From Burkholderiaceae bacterium (GTDB lineage Bacteria; Pseudomonadota; Gammaproteobacteria; Burkholderiales; Burkholderiaceae_E), in the NCBI GenBank assembly GCA_023954015.1, contig JAMLIS010000003.1, forward strand, positions 1-64,000: a stretch of 64,000 nt of DNA, given 5' to 3'. The position numbers and the translations under genes are program-made. A model generated the notes under the pieces. It was not told where the DNA came from and made no database searches. It saw only the letters and a program-made list of their open reading frames with translations. Shown here in pieces: positions 49,872-58,098 of this stretch (its first letter is position 1; each line of letters opens with the position of its first letter).

Positions 49872-50408
49872 TCATCGTTCGCAGGCCGGCGGCGTGCGAC
49901 GCCCCCGCGGTCGAGCGAGCCGCACGAGACGCTGCACCGATCGCGCCGCGATCAGCAGCGCGAGCACCGGAAGCCACACCGTGTACCACCACTGCGGAAC
50001 GCCGATGCCCGGCGACGTGACCTCGTAGCGCCAGTCGTCCCACAGCAGCCGCAGCGACAGGCCGAAGAGCATCAGGAACGCGACCATCGACGCGACTTCG
50101 GAGAACATCGCCAGCGCCCGGCGGCGGCGCGGCGAGCCCGCGTCGTACAGGAACTCGACGCGGATGTGGCGGTTGCGTGCGGCGGCGCCGGCGCTGGCGA
50201 TCATCGTCAGCACGACCATCAGCGACACCGAGATTTCCTCGGTCCACGCGAAGGACTCGTCGGTGAAATAGCGTGCAATCACGTTGGCGAAGGTGATCGA
50301 CGCGAGCAGCGCCATCGCTGCGGCGCCGATCCGATCCTCGGGCAGGCGACGCGCGAAAGGCGAGATGCGCGGGTCGCCGCCCGTACCCGCTTCGTTCGAG
50401 TCGGTCAT
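49872..50408 (-). CDS. dctQ: TRAP transporter small permease DctQ
   Basis: A 178-residue protein with four predicted TM helices. The segment NVIARYFTDESFAWTEEISVSLMVVLTMI is the DctQ signature (FxWxEE). The N-terminal 25 residues and the Arg-rich C-terminus are variable. It lies between dctP and dctM on the same strand with short gaps, which is the standard order. Confidence 0.94.
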   Translation of the reverse strand: MTDSNEAGTGGDPRISPFARRLPEDRIGAAAMALLASITFANVIARYFTDESFAWTEEISVSLMVVLTMIASAGAAARNRHIRVEFLYDAGSPRRRRALAMFSEVASMVAFLMLFGLSLRLLWDDWRYEVTSPGIGVPQWWYTVWLPVLALLIAARSVQRLVRLARPRGRRTPPACER

Positions 50409-50481
50409 GACGGAACCGGGAACCGGACGGGCCGCAGGCGAAACCCGTCGCGTCCGGCCGGGGCGCGAGTGCGAGCTGGCG

Positions 50482-51528
50482 TCAGGCCGTCCTGCGCGAT
50501 GCGACGGCAGCTTCGGCGCGCTTCACGAGGTCGGGGCCGATCTGCTTCGTCCACTTCTCGTAGACCGGGCGCACCGTCTTCTCGAAGACCTTCTTCTCGT
50601 CGTCGGACAGGCGCGTCACCTTCACGCCGAGCGCCTCGACTTCCTTGACCAGCGACTGGTCGTTCCTCGTCAGGCCCTTGCGCGCGATTGCGATCTCCTG
50701 CTTGCCCGCCTCGAGCGCGGCCGCGCGTACGTGGTCGCGATCGGCCGGCGTCCACGAGTTCCATACGTCGCGGTTGACGACGTAGATCAGCGGGTCGGCG
50801 ACGTAGTCCCACATCGTCACGAACTTCTGGCCGAGCGTGTGCAGCTTGGCCGCCGTGAAGATGTGCAGCGGGTTCTCCTGGCCCTCGACGGCGCCCGAAG
50901 CCAGTGCGGGCTGCGCGTCGGCCCAGCTCATCTGCGTGGGATTGGCGCCGAGCGCGGTGAAGGTGTCGTTGAAGATCGGCGAGCCGACGACGCGGAACTT
51001 CAAGCCCTTCATGTCGGCCGGCGTGCGGATCTCGTGCCTGGAGTTGGTCAGCTCGCGGAATCCGTTCTCGCCCCAGGCGAGCGGCACGACGCCGGCTTTC
51101 TCGACGATCTTCAGGATGCGCTCGCCGACTTCGCCCTGCGTCATCGCGTCGATGCCCGCGTGGTCCCGCGCGAGGAAAGGCAGCGAGAACAGGTTCAGCT
51201 CCTTGACCTGCGGCGACCAGTTGATCGTCGAGCCGACGGCCACGTCGATCACGCCTTGGCGGATCGCGGAGAATTCGCGCGTCTGGTCGCCGTTGACGAG
51301 CGACACGTTCGGATACAGCTTCATGTTGATCCGGCCCTGCGTGCGCTCCCGCACGAGGTCGATCCAGGTCTGTGCGCCCTTGCCCCAGGGAAACGCGGTG
51401 CCCACGACGGTGGACAGCCGGTATTCGGCCCGGTAGTTCTGCGCGTGCGCCGCGCGCGTGACGACGAACGGGGCGGCCAGCGCGGCCGAGCCGGCAGCGC
51501 CGGCTTTGAGCAGGGAACGGCGGTCCAT
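50482..51528 (-). CDS. dctP: TRAP transporter solute-binding protein DctP
   Basis: A 348-residue periplasmic binding protein. The N-terminus MDRRSLLKAG...HAQ carries an Arg-Arg pair and a hydrophobic stretch, so a Tat signal is possible. FRVVGSPIFNDTFTALGANPTQMSWADA is the family's ligand-binding segment with its conserved Arg. DctP proteins bind C4-dicarboxylates or other organic acids. The ATG at 51528 is preceded by CAGGAG; the longer in-frame start upstream has no signal features. A TAGAAT element lies 95 bp upstream. Confidence 0.94.
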   Translation of the reverse strand: MDRRSLLKAGAAGSAALAAPFVVTRAAHAQNYRAEYRLSTVVGTAFPWGKGAQTWIDLVRERTQGRINMKLYPNVSLVNGDQTREFSAIRQGVIDVAVGSTINWSPQVKELNLFSLPFLARDHAGIDAMTQGEVGERILKIVEKAGVVPLAWGENGFRELTNSRHEIRTPADMKGLKFRVVGSPIFNDTFTALGANPTQMSWADAQPALASGAVEGQENPLHIFTAAKLHTLGQKFVTMWDYVADPLIYVVNRDVWNSWTPADRDHVRAAALEAGKQEIAIARKGLTRNDQSLVKEVEALGVKVTRLSDDEKKVFEKTVRPVYEKWTKQIGPDLVKRAEAAVASRRTA

Positions 51529-51622
51529 CGGGGTCTCCTGGATTTCGGACGATCGGGTTCTTGCCGAACCGTGCGCACCGGGTGCAACGAAGCGGTCGGC
51601 CGCGGCGAAGACGCAGCGGGCC

Positions 51623-51628
51623 ATTCTA
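51623..51628 (-). promoter_or_regulatory. Putative -10 element of dctPQM
   Basis: The minus strand reads TAGAAT in GTTTAGAATGG, 95 bp before the dctP ATG and just after the serA stop. The -35 is not clear. Confidence 0.35.
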
Positions 51629-51649
51629 AACCCGTGCGCCGGCGTCGTT

Positions 51650-52834
51650 TCAGTCTGCGGCGGGCAGGTAACGCACCGAAAGAACGCCGTCGATGCGCTC
51701 GATCGACGCGATCGCGTCGCGCGATACGGCGCTGTCGACGTCGACGATCGTGTACGCCATGTCGCCGCGCGACTTGTTCAGCATGTTGTTGATGTTCAGG
51801 TCGGCGCGCGCCATTGCGGTGGAGATCTGCCCGAGCATGTTGGGAACGTTGGCATTGGCGATGGCGATTCGGAATGCGGACTCTCGCGGCGCCCAGGTGT
51901 CGGGGAAATTGACCGCATTGCGCACGTTGCCGTTCTCCAGATAGTCGCGCAGCTGGTCGGCCGCCATGCACGCGCAGTTCTCCTCGGCCTCGCGCGTCGA
52001 GGCGCCCAGGTGCGGCAGCGCGATCGCCCGCTCGTGCGCGTCGATCGCCGCGCTCGGAAAATCGCATACGTAGCGCAGCAACCGTCCCTCGTCGAGCGCG
52101 GCGAGCACCGCTGGCTCGTCGACGACGCCTTCGCGCGAGAAGTTCAGCAGCACCGCGCCCGGCTGCACGTTTCGCAGGCTCTCGGCGCCGATGAGGCCGC
52201 GCGTTGCGGCGAGTAGCGGAACGTGCAACGTGACGAAACGCGCCGCGCGCAGCGCCTCGCCGACCGAGTGCGCCTTGCGCACCTGCGAAGGCAGGCTCCA
52301 GGCGGCGTCGACGGTGATTTCCGGGTCGAAGCCGATGACGTCCATGCCGAGCCGGATCGCGGCGTCGGCGACCAGGCAGCCGATGCGACCCAGTCCGATC
52401 ACCGCGAGCGTCTGGCCGGCCAGTTCGAAGCCGGAGAACGCCTTCTTGCGTTGCTCCACGAGCGCTGCGATGTCGGGACAGTCGGCGTCGATCGACTCGA
52501 CGAAGCGCAACGCCTCGGGCAGGTTGCGCGCGGCGAGCAGCATGCCGGCGAGCACGAGTTCCTTGACCGCGTTCGCGTTCGCGCCCGGTGCGTTGAATAC
52601 CGGCACGCCGCGCGCACTCATCTGCGCCACCGGAATGTTGTTGGTGCCGGCGCCGGCGCGGGCAATCGCGCGCACCGATTTCGGAATCGTCGTCGCGTGC
52701 AGGTCGGCCGAGCGCAGCAGGATCGCGTCGGGCGACTCGACCGCAGGGCCGACGACGTAGGCCGGCGCGGGCAATCGCGCGAGTCCACCCTGGGAAATCC
52801 GGTTCAGCACCAGCACGCGGATCGGTTCGCGCAT
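51650..52834 (-). CDS. serA: D-3-phosphoglycerate dehydrogenase
   Basis: A 394-residue NAD-dependent dehydrogenase catalysing the first step of serine synthesis. The Rossmann motif is VIGLGRIGCLVADAAIRLGM. Catalytic Arg and His lie in AGAGTNNIP and LPHLGASTREAEENC. A C-terminal ACT domain (about 320-394, LNINNMLNKSRGDMAYTIVDVD) probably gives serine feedback control. It follows serC by 18 nt, so serine synthesis steps 1 and 2 are in one operon. Confidence 0.95.
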   Translation of the reverse strand: MREPIRVLVLNRISQGGLARLPAPAYVVGPAVESPDAILLRSADLHATTIPKSVRAIARAGAGTNNIPVAQMSARGVPVFNAPGANANAVKELVLAGMLLAARNLPEALRFVESIDADCPDIAALVEQRKKAFSGFELAGQTLAVIGLGRIGCLVADAAIRLGMDVIGFDPEITVDAAWSLPSQVRKAHSVGEALRAARFVTLHVPLLAATRGLIGAESLRNVQPGAVLLNFSREGVVDEPAVLAALDEGRLLRYVCDFPSAAIDAHERAIALPHLGASTREAEENCACMAADQLRDYLENGNVRNAVNFPDTWAPRESAFRIAIANANVPNMLGQISTAMARADLNINNMLNKSRGDMAYTIVDVDSAVSRDAIASIERIDGVLSVRYLPAAD

Positions 52835-52852
52835 CGCGTTCTCCTCGGTCGT

Positions 52853-53935
52853 TCAGCCGTGGCTCTTCTCGAACTCGCGCATCCAGTCGACCAGAGCGCG
52901 CACGCCTTCGATCGGCATCGCGTTGTAGATCGACGCCCGCATGCCGCCCACCGAGCGATGCCCCTTCAGTTGCAGGAGCCCGCGTTGCTTCGCGCCCTTC
53001 AGGAACGCTTCGTCGAGCGCAGCGTCGGGCAGCCGGAACGGGATGTTCATCCGCGAGCGATCGGAGCGATCGACCGGATTCGTGTAGAAGGCGGTGGAGT
53101 CGAGATAGTCGTAGAGCAGGTTCGCCTTCTCGGTGTTGCGCTGCTCGATCGCCGGTACGCCGCCCTGGCGCTTCAGCCACTGGAAGACGAGCCCGGCGAT
53201 GTACACGGCCCACGTGGGCGGGGTGTTCAGCATCGAGTCGGCGTCGGCGTGCACCTGGTAGTCGAGCATCGTCGGGAGGCCGGCGCGCGCGTGCCCGAGC
53301 AGGTCCTTGCGCACGATCACGATGGTCAGGCCCGCGGGCCCGATGTTCTTCTGTGCGCCTCCGTACATCAGCGCGTGCTTCGCGACCTCGACCGGGCGCG
53401 AAAGGAAGTTCGACGAGATGTCGGCGACCAGCGGCACGTCGCCGGCATCGGGCGTGAAGGAAAATTCCACGCCGCCGATCGTCTCGTTGGCGCAGTAGTG
53501 CAGATAGGCCGCGTCGGGCGAGCGCTTCCACGTCGACTGCGGCGGAACGTAGGTGAACCTGCGGTCTTCGGAGGATGCGACGACGTTCACGTCACCGAAG
53601 CGGCGCGCTTCCTTGATCGCCTTCGTCGACCACTCGCCGGTGTTCACGTAGTCGGCGCGCGAGCGCTCGCGCATCAGGTTCAGCGGCACCATCGCGAACT
53701 GCAGCGTCGCGCCCCCCTGCAGGAACAGCACCGCGTGCGACTCGGGGATGCCCATCAGTTCGCGCAGGTCGCGCTCGGCCTGCGCGTGGACGCTCATGTA
53801 TTCCTTGCCGCGATGGCTCATCTCCATCACCGACTGGCCGCTGCCGTGCCAGTCGAGCATTTCGGCGGCGGCCTGCGCGAGCACTTCCTCGGGCAGGACG
53901 GCAGGCCCGGCGCTGAAGTTGAACACCTGTCGCAT
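52853..53935 (-). CDS. serC: Phosphoserine aminotransferase
   Basis: A 360-residue class V PLP aminotransferase acting in serine and pyridoxine synthesis. [19 protein letters not shown] is the family start. The PLP lysine is in [17 protein letters not shown], and [15 protein letters not shown] is the C-terminal signature. It is the first gene of the serC-serA operon. A TAGAAT element is located 26 bp upstream. Confidence 0.97.
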   Translation of the reverse strand: MRQVFNFSAGPAVLPEEVLAQAAAEMLDWHGSGQSVMEMSHRGKEYMSVHAQAERDLRELMGIPESHAVLFLQGGATLQFAMVPLNLMRERSRADYVNTGEWSTKAIKEARRFGDVNVVASSEDRRFTYVPPQSTWKRSPDAAYLHYCANETIGGVEFSFTPDAGDVPLVADISSNFLSRPVEVAKHALMYGGAQKNIGPAGLTIVIVRKDLLGHARAGLPTMLDYQVHADADSMLNTPPTWAVYIAGLVFQWLKRQGGVPAIEQRNTEKANLLYDYLDSTAFYTNPVDRSDRSRMNIPFRLPDAALDEAFLKGAKQRGLLQLKGHRSVGGMRASIYNAMPIEGVRALVDWMREFEKSHG

Positions 53936-53960
53936 CTCGTTCCCCGTTGGCGAAAGGCGG

Positions 53961-53966
53961 ATTCTA
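53961..53966 (-). promoter_or_regulatory. Putative -10 element of serC-serA
   Basis: The minus strand reads TAGAAT within GCGCTAGAATCC, 26 bp before the serC ATG. No convincing -35 hexamer is seen. Confidence 0.4.
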
Positions 53967-54007
53967 GCGCGGCGTTTTCACGCCCAATTTTCGCGTATCG
54001 TCGCCCG

Positions 54008-55663
54008 ATGAGCACCGAACCGGCCACGTCCGCCGCCGTCGAGGGCGGTGTCTCGATCGACGCGCTGCGCGCGCTGCTGCAGGCGAGCACGGGTCGCGAG
54101 GTCGCACTCGTCGAGACGCACATCTCGTGGGTGTTGCTCGACGGCGAGCACGCCTGGAAGTTGAAGAAGCCGCTGACGCTGGGATTCCTGGACTTCGCGC
54201 GGCTCGACACGCGTCGCGCGTGCTGCGAGGAGGAACTGCGGCTGAACCGGCGCCTGGCACCCGAGATCTACCTCGAGGTGGTCGGTGTTCGCGGCGAGCG
54301 CGATGCGCCGCGCCTGGATGGCGACGGGCCGGCGATCGAATACGCGGTGAAGATGCGCCAGTTCACCGACGGAGCGCTCTTCTCCGAACGGCTTGCGCAC
54401 GGCAGGCTCGATGCCGACACGGTCGAGCGCTTCGGCGTGCGACTCGCGGCCTTTCATCGCGACGCGCAGCGCGGCGATGCGAGTCGATGCGACGCGGCGC
54501 AGGCCGGTGCAGCGCATTTGCCTGCATCCCGGCGCCGCGGGCAGCCGCGGTGGGGAAGTGCCGAGCGCGTGCGCGCCGACACGGCGCTCGCGCTCGACGG
54601 CATCGTCGCCGCAGCGCCCGCGTCGTCGGCGCAGGTCGCCGCGCTGCGTGCGCGCTTCGAGGCGCAGGCGGACGCCCTTCGGCCGGTGTTCGACGAACGC
54701 CAGCGGCAGGGCTGGATCCGCGAGGGGCACGGCGATCTGCACCTGGCCAACGTCGTCGTGCTCGACTCGCAGGTCACCGCCTTCGACTGCATCGAGTTCG
54801 ATCCCGGCCTGCGCTGGATCGACGTGCAGAGCGACGCCGGCTTTCTCGCGATGGACCTGCTCGCGCACGATCGAGCCGACCTGGCGCATCGCTTCCTCGA
54901 TGCCTGGCTCGGTGAACTGGGCGACTACGAAGGGCTGGCGGTGCTGCGCTACTACCTCGCCTATCGGGCTGTGGTGCGCGAACTCGTGGCGTCGATCCGC
55001 GGCGCGCAGCGAACGGACGCGCCGTCGGATTCGCCCTATGCGCGCCTGGCGTCGCGCCTGCTCGAGTCACGCGAGCCGAGGCTGTTGATCACTTCCGGTG
55101 TCTCGGGCTCGGGCAAGAGTTTCGTCGCAAGCGAACTGCTCGCGCGGACGGGCGCGATCCGCATCCGCTCCGATCTCGAACGCAAGCGGCTGCACGGTCT
55201 GGGCGCGCGCGCGCGCTCGCATTCCGGCCTCGACCAGGGGTTGTACACGGCCGACGCGTCGCAGCGCACGTACGCGCGCCTGCTCGCGCTGGCGGCGATC
55301 TCGCTCGACGCGGGGTGGCCCACGATCGTCGACGCGACCTTCCTGCGCGCGCGCGACCGCGCGCGCTTTCGCGCGCTCGCGCAGCAGCGGGGCGTGCCCT
55401 TCGCGGTGCTCGAATGCGTGGCCGACGAAGCGGTGCTGCGCGAACGCGTCGAGCGCCGGTTGGCGCACGGAGCCGACCCCTCCGAGGCCGATCCGGGCGT
55501 GCTCGAACGACAACTCGCGCAGCGCGAAGCGTTCGACGAGGTCGAGCGCGCGACCGCGATCGTCGTCGACACGACGCGCGGCGGGCTCGACGTCGATGCG
55601 ATCGCTGCGGCCTGGCGCGGCGCGCCGGCCGCCGGGCGCGCAGCGCCGCTCCCGGCGCGATGA
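54008..55663 (+). CDS. Fused APH-like phosphotransferase and P-loop kinase
   Basis: A 551-residue two-domain protein. The N-terminal domain (about 15-345) is an aminoglycoside-phosphotransferase-like kinase fold with the catalytic loop HGDLHLANVV near residue 241 and FDCIEFDPGLRWIDVQSD as metal site. The C-terminal domain (about 358-545) is a P-loop NTPase/kinase with Walker A GVSGSGKS at about 364 and a downstream IVDATFLR acidic segment. This fusion is widespread in proteobacteria and of unknown substrate; drug resistance is not implied. It is divergent from serC. Confidence 0.87.
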   Translation: MSTEPATSAAVEGGVSIDALRALLQASTGREVALVETHISWVLLDGEHAWKLKKPLTLGFLDFARLDTRRACCEEELRLNRRLAPEIYLEVVGVRGERDAPRLDGDGPAIEYAVKMRQFTDGALFSERLAHGRLDADTVERFGVRLAAFHRDAQRGDASRCDAAQAGAAHLPASRRRGQPRWGSAERVRADTALALDGIVAAAPASSAQVAALRARFEAQADALRPVFDERQRQGWIREGHGDLHLANVVVLDSQVTAFDCIEFDPGLRWIDVQSDAGFLAMDLLAHDRADLAHRFLDAWLGELGDYEGLAVLRYYLAYRAVVRELVASIRGAQRTDAPSDSPYARLASRLLESREPRLLITSGVSGSGKSFVASELLARTGAIRIRSDLERKRLHGLGARARSHSGLDQGLYTADASQRTYARLLALAAISLDAGWPTIVDATFLRARDRARFRALAQQRGVPFAVLECVADEAVLRERVERRLAHGADPSEADPGVLERQLAQREAFDEVERATAIVVDTTRGGLDVDAIAAAWRGAPAAGRAAPLPAR

Positions 55664-55667
55664 CGGC

Positions 55668-56669
55668 ATGGGCGAGCGAACGATGGCCCACGCTGCCCCG
55701 CAACGCTTCGACGTGTGCAACGGCGACGCGGACGGACTGTGCGCGGTCGTGCAGTGGCGCCTGCACGAACCGGCGTCGTCCACGCTCGTCACCGGCCTGA
55801 AGCGCGAGATTGCGCTGCTCGATCGCGTCGACGCCGCCGACGGCGACGAAGTGCTGGTGTGCGACCTGTCGATGGAGCGCAATCGCGATGCGCTGTTGCG
55901 CCTGCTTCGACGCGGTGCGCGCGTGCGCTATTTCGACCATCACGCCGTTTCCGACGTTCCGCGGCACCCGGGGCTGGAGGCGCACATCGATCTGTCCGCC
56001 GACGTGTGTACCAGTGCGATCGTCGATCGTTTCCTGGACGGCGCCTTTCGCGCGTGGGCCGCGGTGGGCGCCTACGGCGACAACCTGCAGGCGCTCGGCG
56101 AACGGCTGGCCGGCCAGGCGGGCGTCGATGCGCCGGGTCGCGAGCGGCTGCGCCGCCTGGGCGAGGCGATCAACTACAACGCCTACGGCGAGCACGAGTC
56201 GGACCTTCGCATCGCGCCGGCCGCGCTCTACGCGCTGCTCGTTCGCCACCGCGATCCGCTCGCGTTCTTCGAGGAGGAGTCGATCGCCTCGGATCTGATT
56301 GCGCTGCGCGCCGCCGACCTGCAGCGCGCGCTCGAGGTGCCGCCGTACTGGAGCGGCGCCAGTGGCAGCGTGCATCTCTTGCCCGATGCCGCCTGGAGTC
56401 GCCGCGTGATCGGCAGCGCGGCCAATGCGTGGGCGGTCGCTGCGCCTTCGCGCGCGCACGCGGTGCTGCGCCGTCGCGCCGACGGCTCGCTGGTCGCCAG
56501 CGTGCGGGCGCCGCTCGATTCGCCGTCGGGCGCGGGCGAGTTGTGCGCGCGCTTCGGCGGCAGCGGGCGCAGCGCGGCGGGGGGCATCGACCGGCTTTCG
56601 GTCGACGACCTCGACCGCTTCGTGCAGGCCTTTGCCCGGATGGACTGGGGGAGGGCAACAGCATCGTGA
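55668..56669 (+). CDS. DHH-type phosphoesterase-like protein
   Basis: A 333-residue protein (328 if it starts at ATG 55683, where similarity is more natural). Asp residues in CNGDADGLCAVVQWR, the DHH triad in YFDHHAVSD near residue 90, and the C-terminal glycine-rich GGSGRSAAGGIDRL (DHHA1-like) place it in the DHH superfamily of metal-dependent phosphoesterases. Members act on nanoRNA, pAp or cyclic dinucleotides, but this subtype is not characterised to my knowledge. It follows the kinase-fusion gene closely and overlaps the start of the cation-efflux gene. Confidence 0.82.
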   Translation: MGERTMAHAAPQRFDVCNGDADGLCAVVQWRLHEPASSTLVTGLKREIALLDRVDAADGDEVLVCDLSMERNRDALLRLLRRGARVRYFDHHAVSDVPRHPGLEAHIDLSADVCTSAIVDRFLDGAFRAWAAVGAYGDNLQALGERLAGQAGVDAPGRERLRRLGEAINYNAYGEHESDLRIAPAALYALLVRHRDPLAFFEEESIASDLIALRAADLQRALEVPPYWSGASGSVHLLPDAAWSRRVIGSAANAWAVAAPSRAHAVLRRRADGSLVASVRAPLDSPSGAGELCARFGGSGRSAAGGIDRLSVDDLDRFVQAFARMDWGRATAS

Positions 56670-57718
56670 TGGACCCCGAACTGGCGCATGAGCGCCGGCC
56701 GGCACGCCGGTTGCGGCCAGTGGCAATGGCGCAGGAATCGAAGACGGCTGTCGTTGCCGCGATCGTCGGCAACCTGGCGATCGCAGTGGCGAAGTTCATC
56801 GCTGCCGCATTTTCCGGCAGCGCCGCGATGCTGTCCGAGGCGATCCACTCTCTGGTCGACACCGGCAACGGCGGCTTGATGCTGTACGGGATGAAGCGCA
56901 GCCGCCGGCCGGCCGACGCCGAGCATCCGTTCGGCTACGGGCACGAGCTGTATTTCTGGGCGCTGATCGTCGGCGTGCTCGTCTTCGCCCTCGGGGGCGG
57001 CATGTCGATCGTGTCGGGAATCGTGCACATGCGTGCAGCTGAAATGCCCGGGGACCTCGGCTCGAACTACGCCGTCCTCGCCTTGGCCACCGTGTTCGAA
57101 AGCGTTTCCTGGTACTACGGCCTGAAGGCCTTCCGGACCGAGCAACGCGGTCGCGGGTTCGTCGAGACGATCCGCGAGACGAAGGATCCGACCAGCTTCA
57201 CCGTTCTTCTCGAGGATTCGGCAGCGCTGCTCGGGCTGGTTTTCGCGTTCGGCGGAATCTCGCTTGCCGTCTGGCTCGACGCCGCCTGGATCGACGGCGC
57301 GGCGTCGGTCGCGATCGGCGTGTTGCTGTGCGCAGTGGCGCTGCTGATGGTCTACGAGAGCAAGGGGCTCCTGGTGGGCGAGGGGGTGGAGAAGCAGACG
57401 CTCGACGAGATCCGGCGCATCGCCGGCGCCGAGCCCCAGGTCGAGCGCGTGTGTCGACTGCTCACGATGTATCTCGGGCCCGACGAGATCATGCTCGTGC
57501 TCGAACTCGCATTTCGGCGTACGTCGCCGGACGACTTCGACACCCGCGCGACGATCGAACGGATCACGCAGGCGATCCGCGCACGATTTCCGCGCATCCG
57601 CCACGTGTTTCTCGACATCACGCCCGACGACGCGCCGGAGCCGCCCCGCACGCCCGGACGCGGGCCGGGCCGGCCGTCACCGGTCACTGCGATGCCACCC
57701 GCGGGACGGCAACGATGA
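56669..57718 (+). CDS. Cation diffusion facilitator family transporter
   Basis: A 349-residue divalent-cation efflux protein. About six TM helices lie in residues 25-225. Metal-site candidates are the HSLVD of SEAIHSLVDTGNGG in TM2 and EDSAALLGL in TM5. The cytoplasmic C-terminal domain (230-320) is ferredoxin-like. The N-terminal 20 residues are Arg-rich and may not be translated: ATG 56726 and GTG 56666 are alternatives. The metal is probably Zn, Co, Fe or Mn and cannot be fixed from sequence. A terminator hairpin follows. Confidence 0.9.
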   Translation: MDPELAHERRPARRLRPVAMAQESKTAVVAAIVGNLAIAVAKFIAAAFSGSAAMLSEAIHSLVDTGNGGLMLYGMKRSRRPADAEHPFGYGHELYFWALIVGVLVFALGGGMSIVSGIVHMRAAEMPGDLGSNYAVLALATVFESVSWYYGLKAFRTEQRGRGFVETIRETKDPTSFTVLLEDSAALLGLVFAFGGISLAVWLDAAWIDGAASVAIGVLLCAVALLMVYESKGLLVGEGVEKQTLDEIRRIAGAEPQVERVCRLLTMYLGPDEIMLVLELAFRRTSPDDFDTRATIERITQAIRARFPRIRHVFLDITPDDAPEPPRTPGRGPGRPSPVTAMPPAGRQR

Positions 57719-57720
57719 GA

Positions 57721-57753
57721 ACGACGAAGCCCGCGAGATGCGGGCTTCGTCGT
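57721..57753. terminator. Hairpin between the cation-efflux gene and tRNA-Asn
   Basis: A perfect 14-bp stem, ACGACGAAGCCCGC with its complement, and a 5-nt loop. It lies 2 nt after the efflux-gene stop and 7 nt from the tRNA-Asn 3' end, so it can end transcription from both sides. There is no long T-run; the minus-strand side has TTCTCATCGTT. Confidence 0.65.
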
Positions 57754-57760
57754 CGAATGG

Positions 57761-58074
57761 TGGCTCCCCGACCTGGGCTCGAACCAGGGACCTGCGGATT
57801 ACAAGTGCCCGAACGTTTCCGCTCGGCTTGGACTTTCTCTTCACCGTAGCGATCGATTCCGATCGCCTTAGGCGCACCCCGTAAAGTCTCTACACATGCC
57901 CGGAAGCGATTGCTCGCCGCCTGCTTGCTCGGGATTGCCTTAGCGGGTGCACGACATGCGTCGCGCGAACGCGCCTTAGGGTTCCCCGAATTGGGGGTGT
58001 TTTCACCGCACGGTTTCCCGCGCGGGCTGCCATGAGTTAACAGTCCGTCGCTCTACCGACTGAGCTATCGGGGA
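57761..58074 (-). tRNA. tRNA-Asn (anticodon GUU) interrupted by a group I intron
   Basis: Two exons on the minus strand, 58040-58074 (35 nt) and 57761-57801 (41 nt with encoded CCA), join into a 76-nt tRNA. The acceptor stem pairs TCCCCGA with TCGGGGA, and the D-arm is AGCTCAGTCGGTAGAGC. The anticodon arm after joining is ACGGA-CTGTTAA-TCCGC (anticodon GTT). The T-arm is CCTGG-TTCGAGC-CCAGG, with discriminator G. A 238-nt insert splits the anticodon between U35 and U36. Simple tRNA scanners may miss or mis-model this gene. Confidence 0.93.
57802..58039 (-). ncRNA. Group I self-splicing intron in tRNA-Asn (IC3-like)
   Basis: A 238-nt intron with no ORF. Exon 1 ends in CUGU, which pairs with internal guide GCAG to form P1 with the expected U-G wobble at the 5' splice site. 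The intron ends in G, as group I introns must. The R element GTGTAGAGACTTTACGG (57881-57898 region) and the S element AAGAGAAAGTCC (57829-57840 region) form P7. AATTCGGGGAACCCTAAG and GCGCCTAAGGC resemble segments of the Azoarcus tRNA-Ile intron. It should splice autocatalytically using guanosine. Confidence 0.9.
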
Positions 58075-58098
58075 GTAGCCCGGCAGTATAGCACGCGC

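Noticed and set aside
57761-58074. tmRNA or a broken tRNA pseudogene
   Set aside because: Both halves form a complete tRNA-Asn cloverleaf, and the insert has group I core motifs with a consistent P1. There is no tmRNA tag frame.
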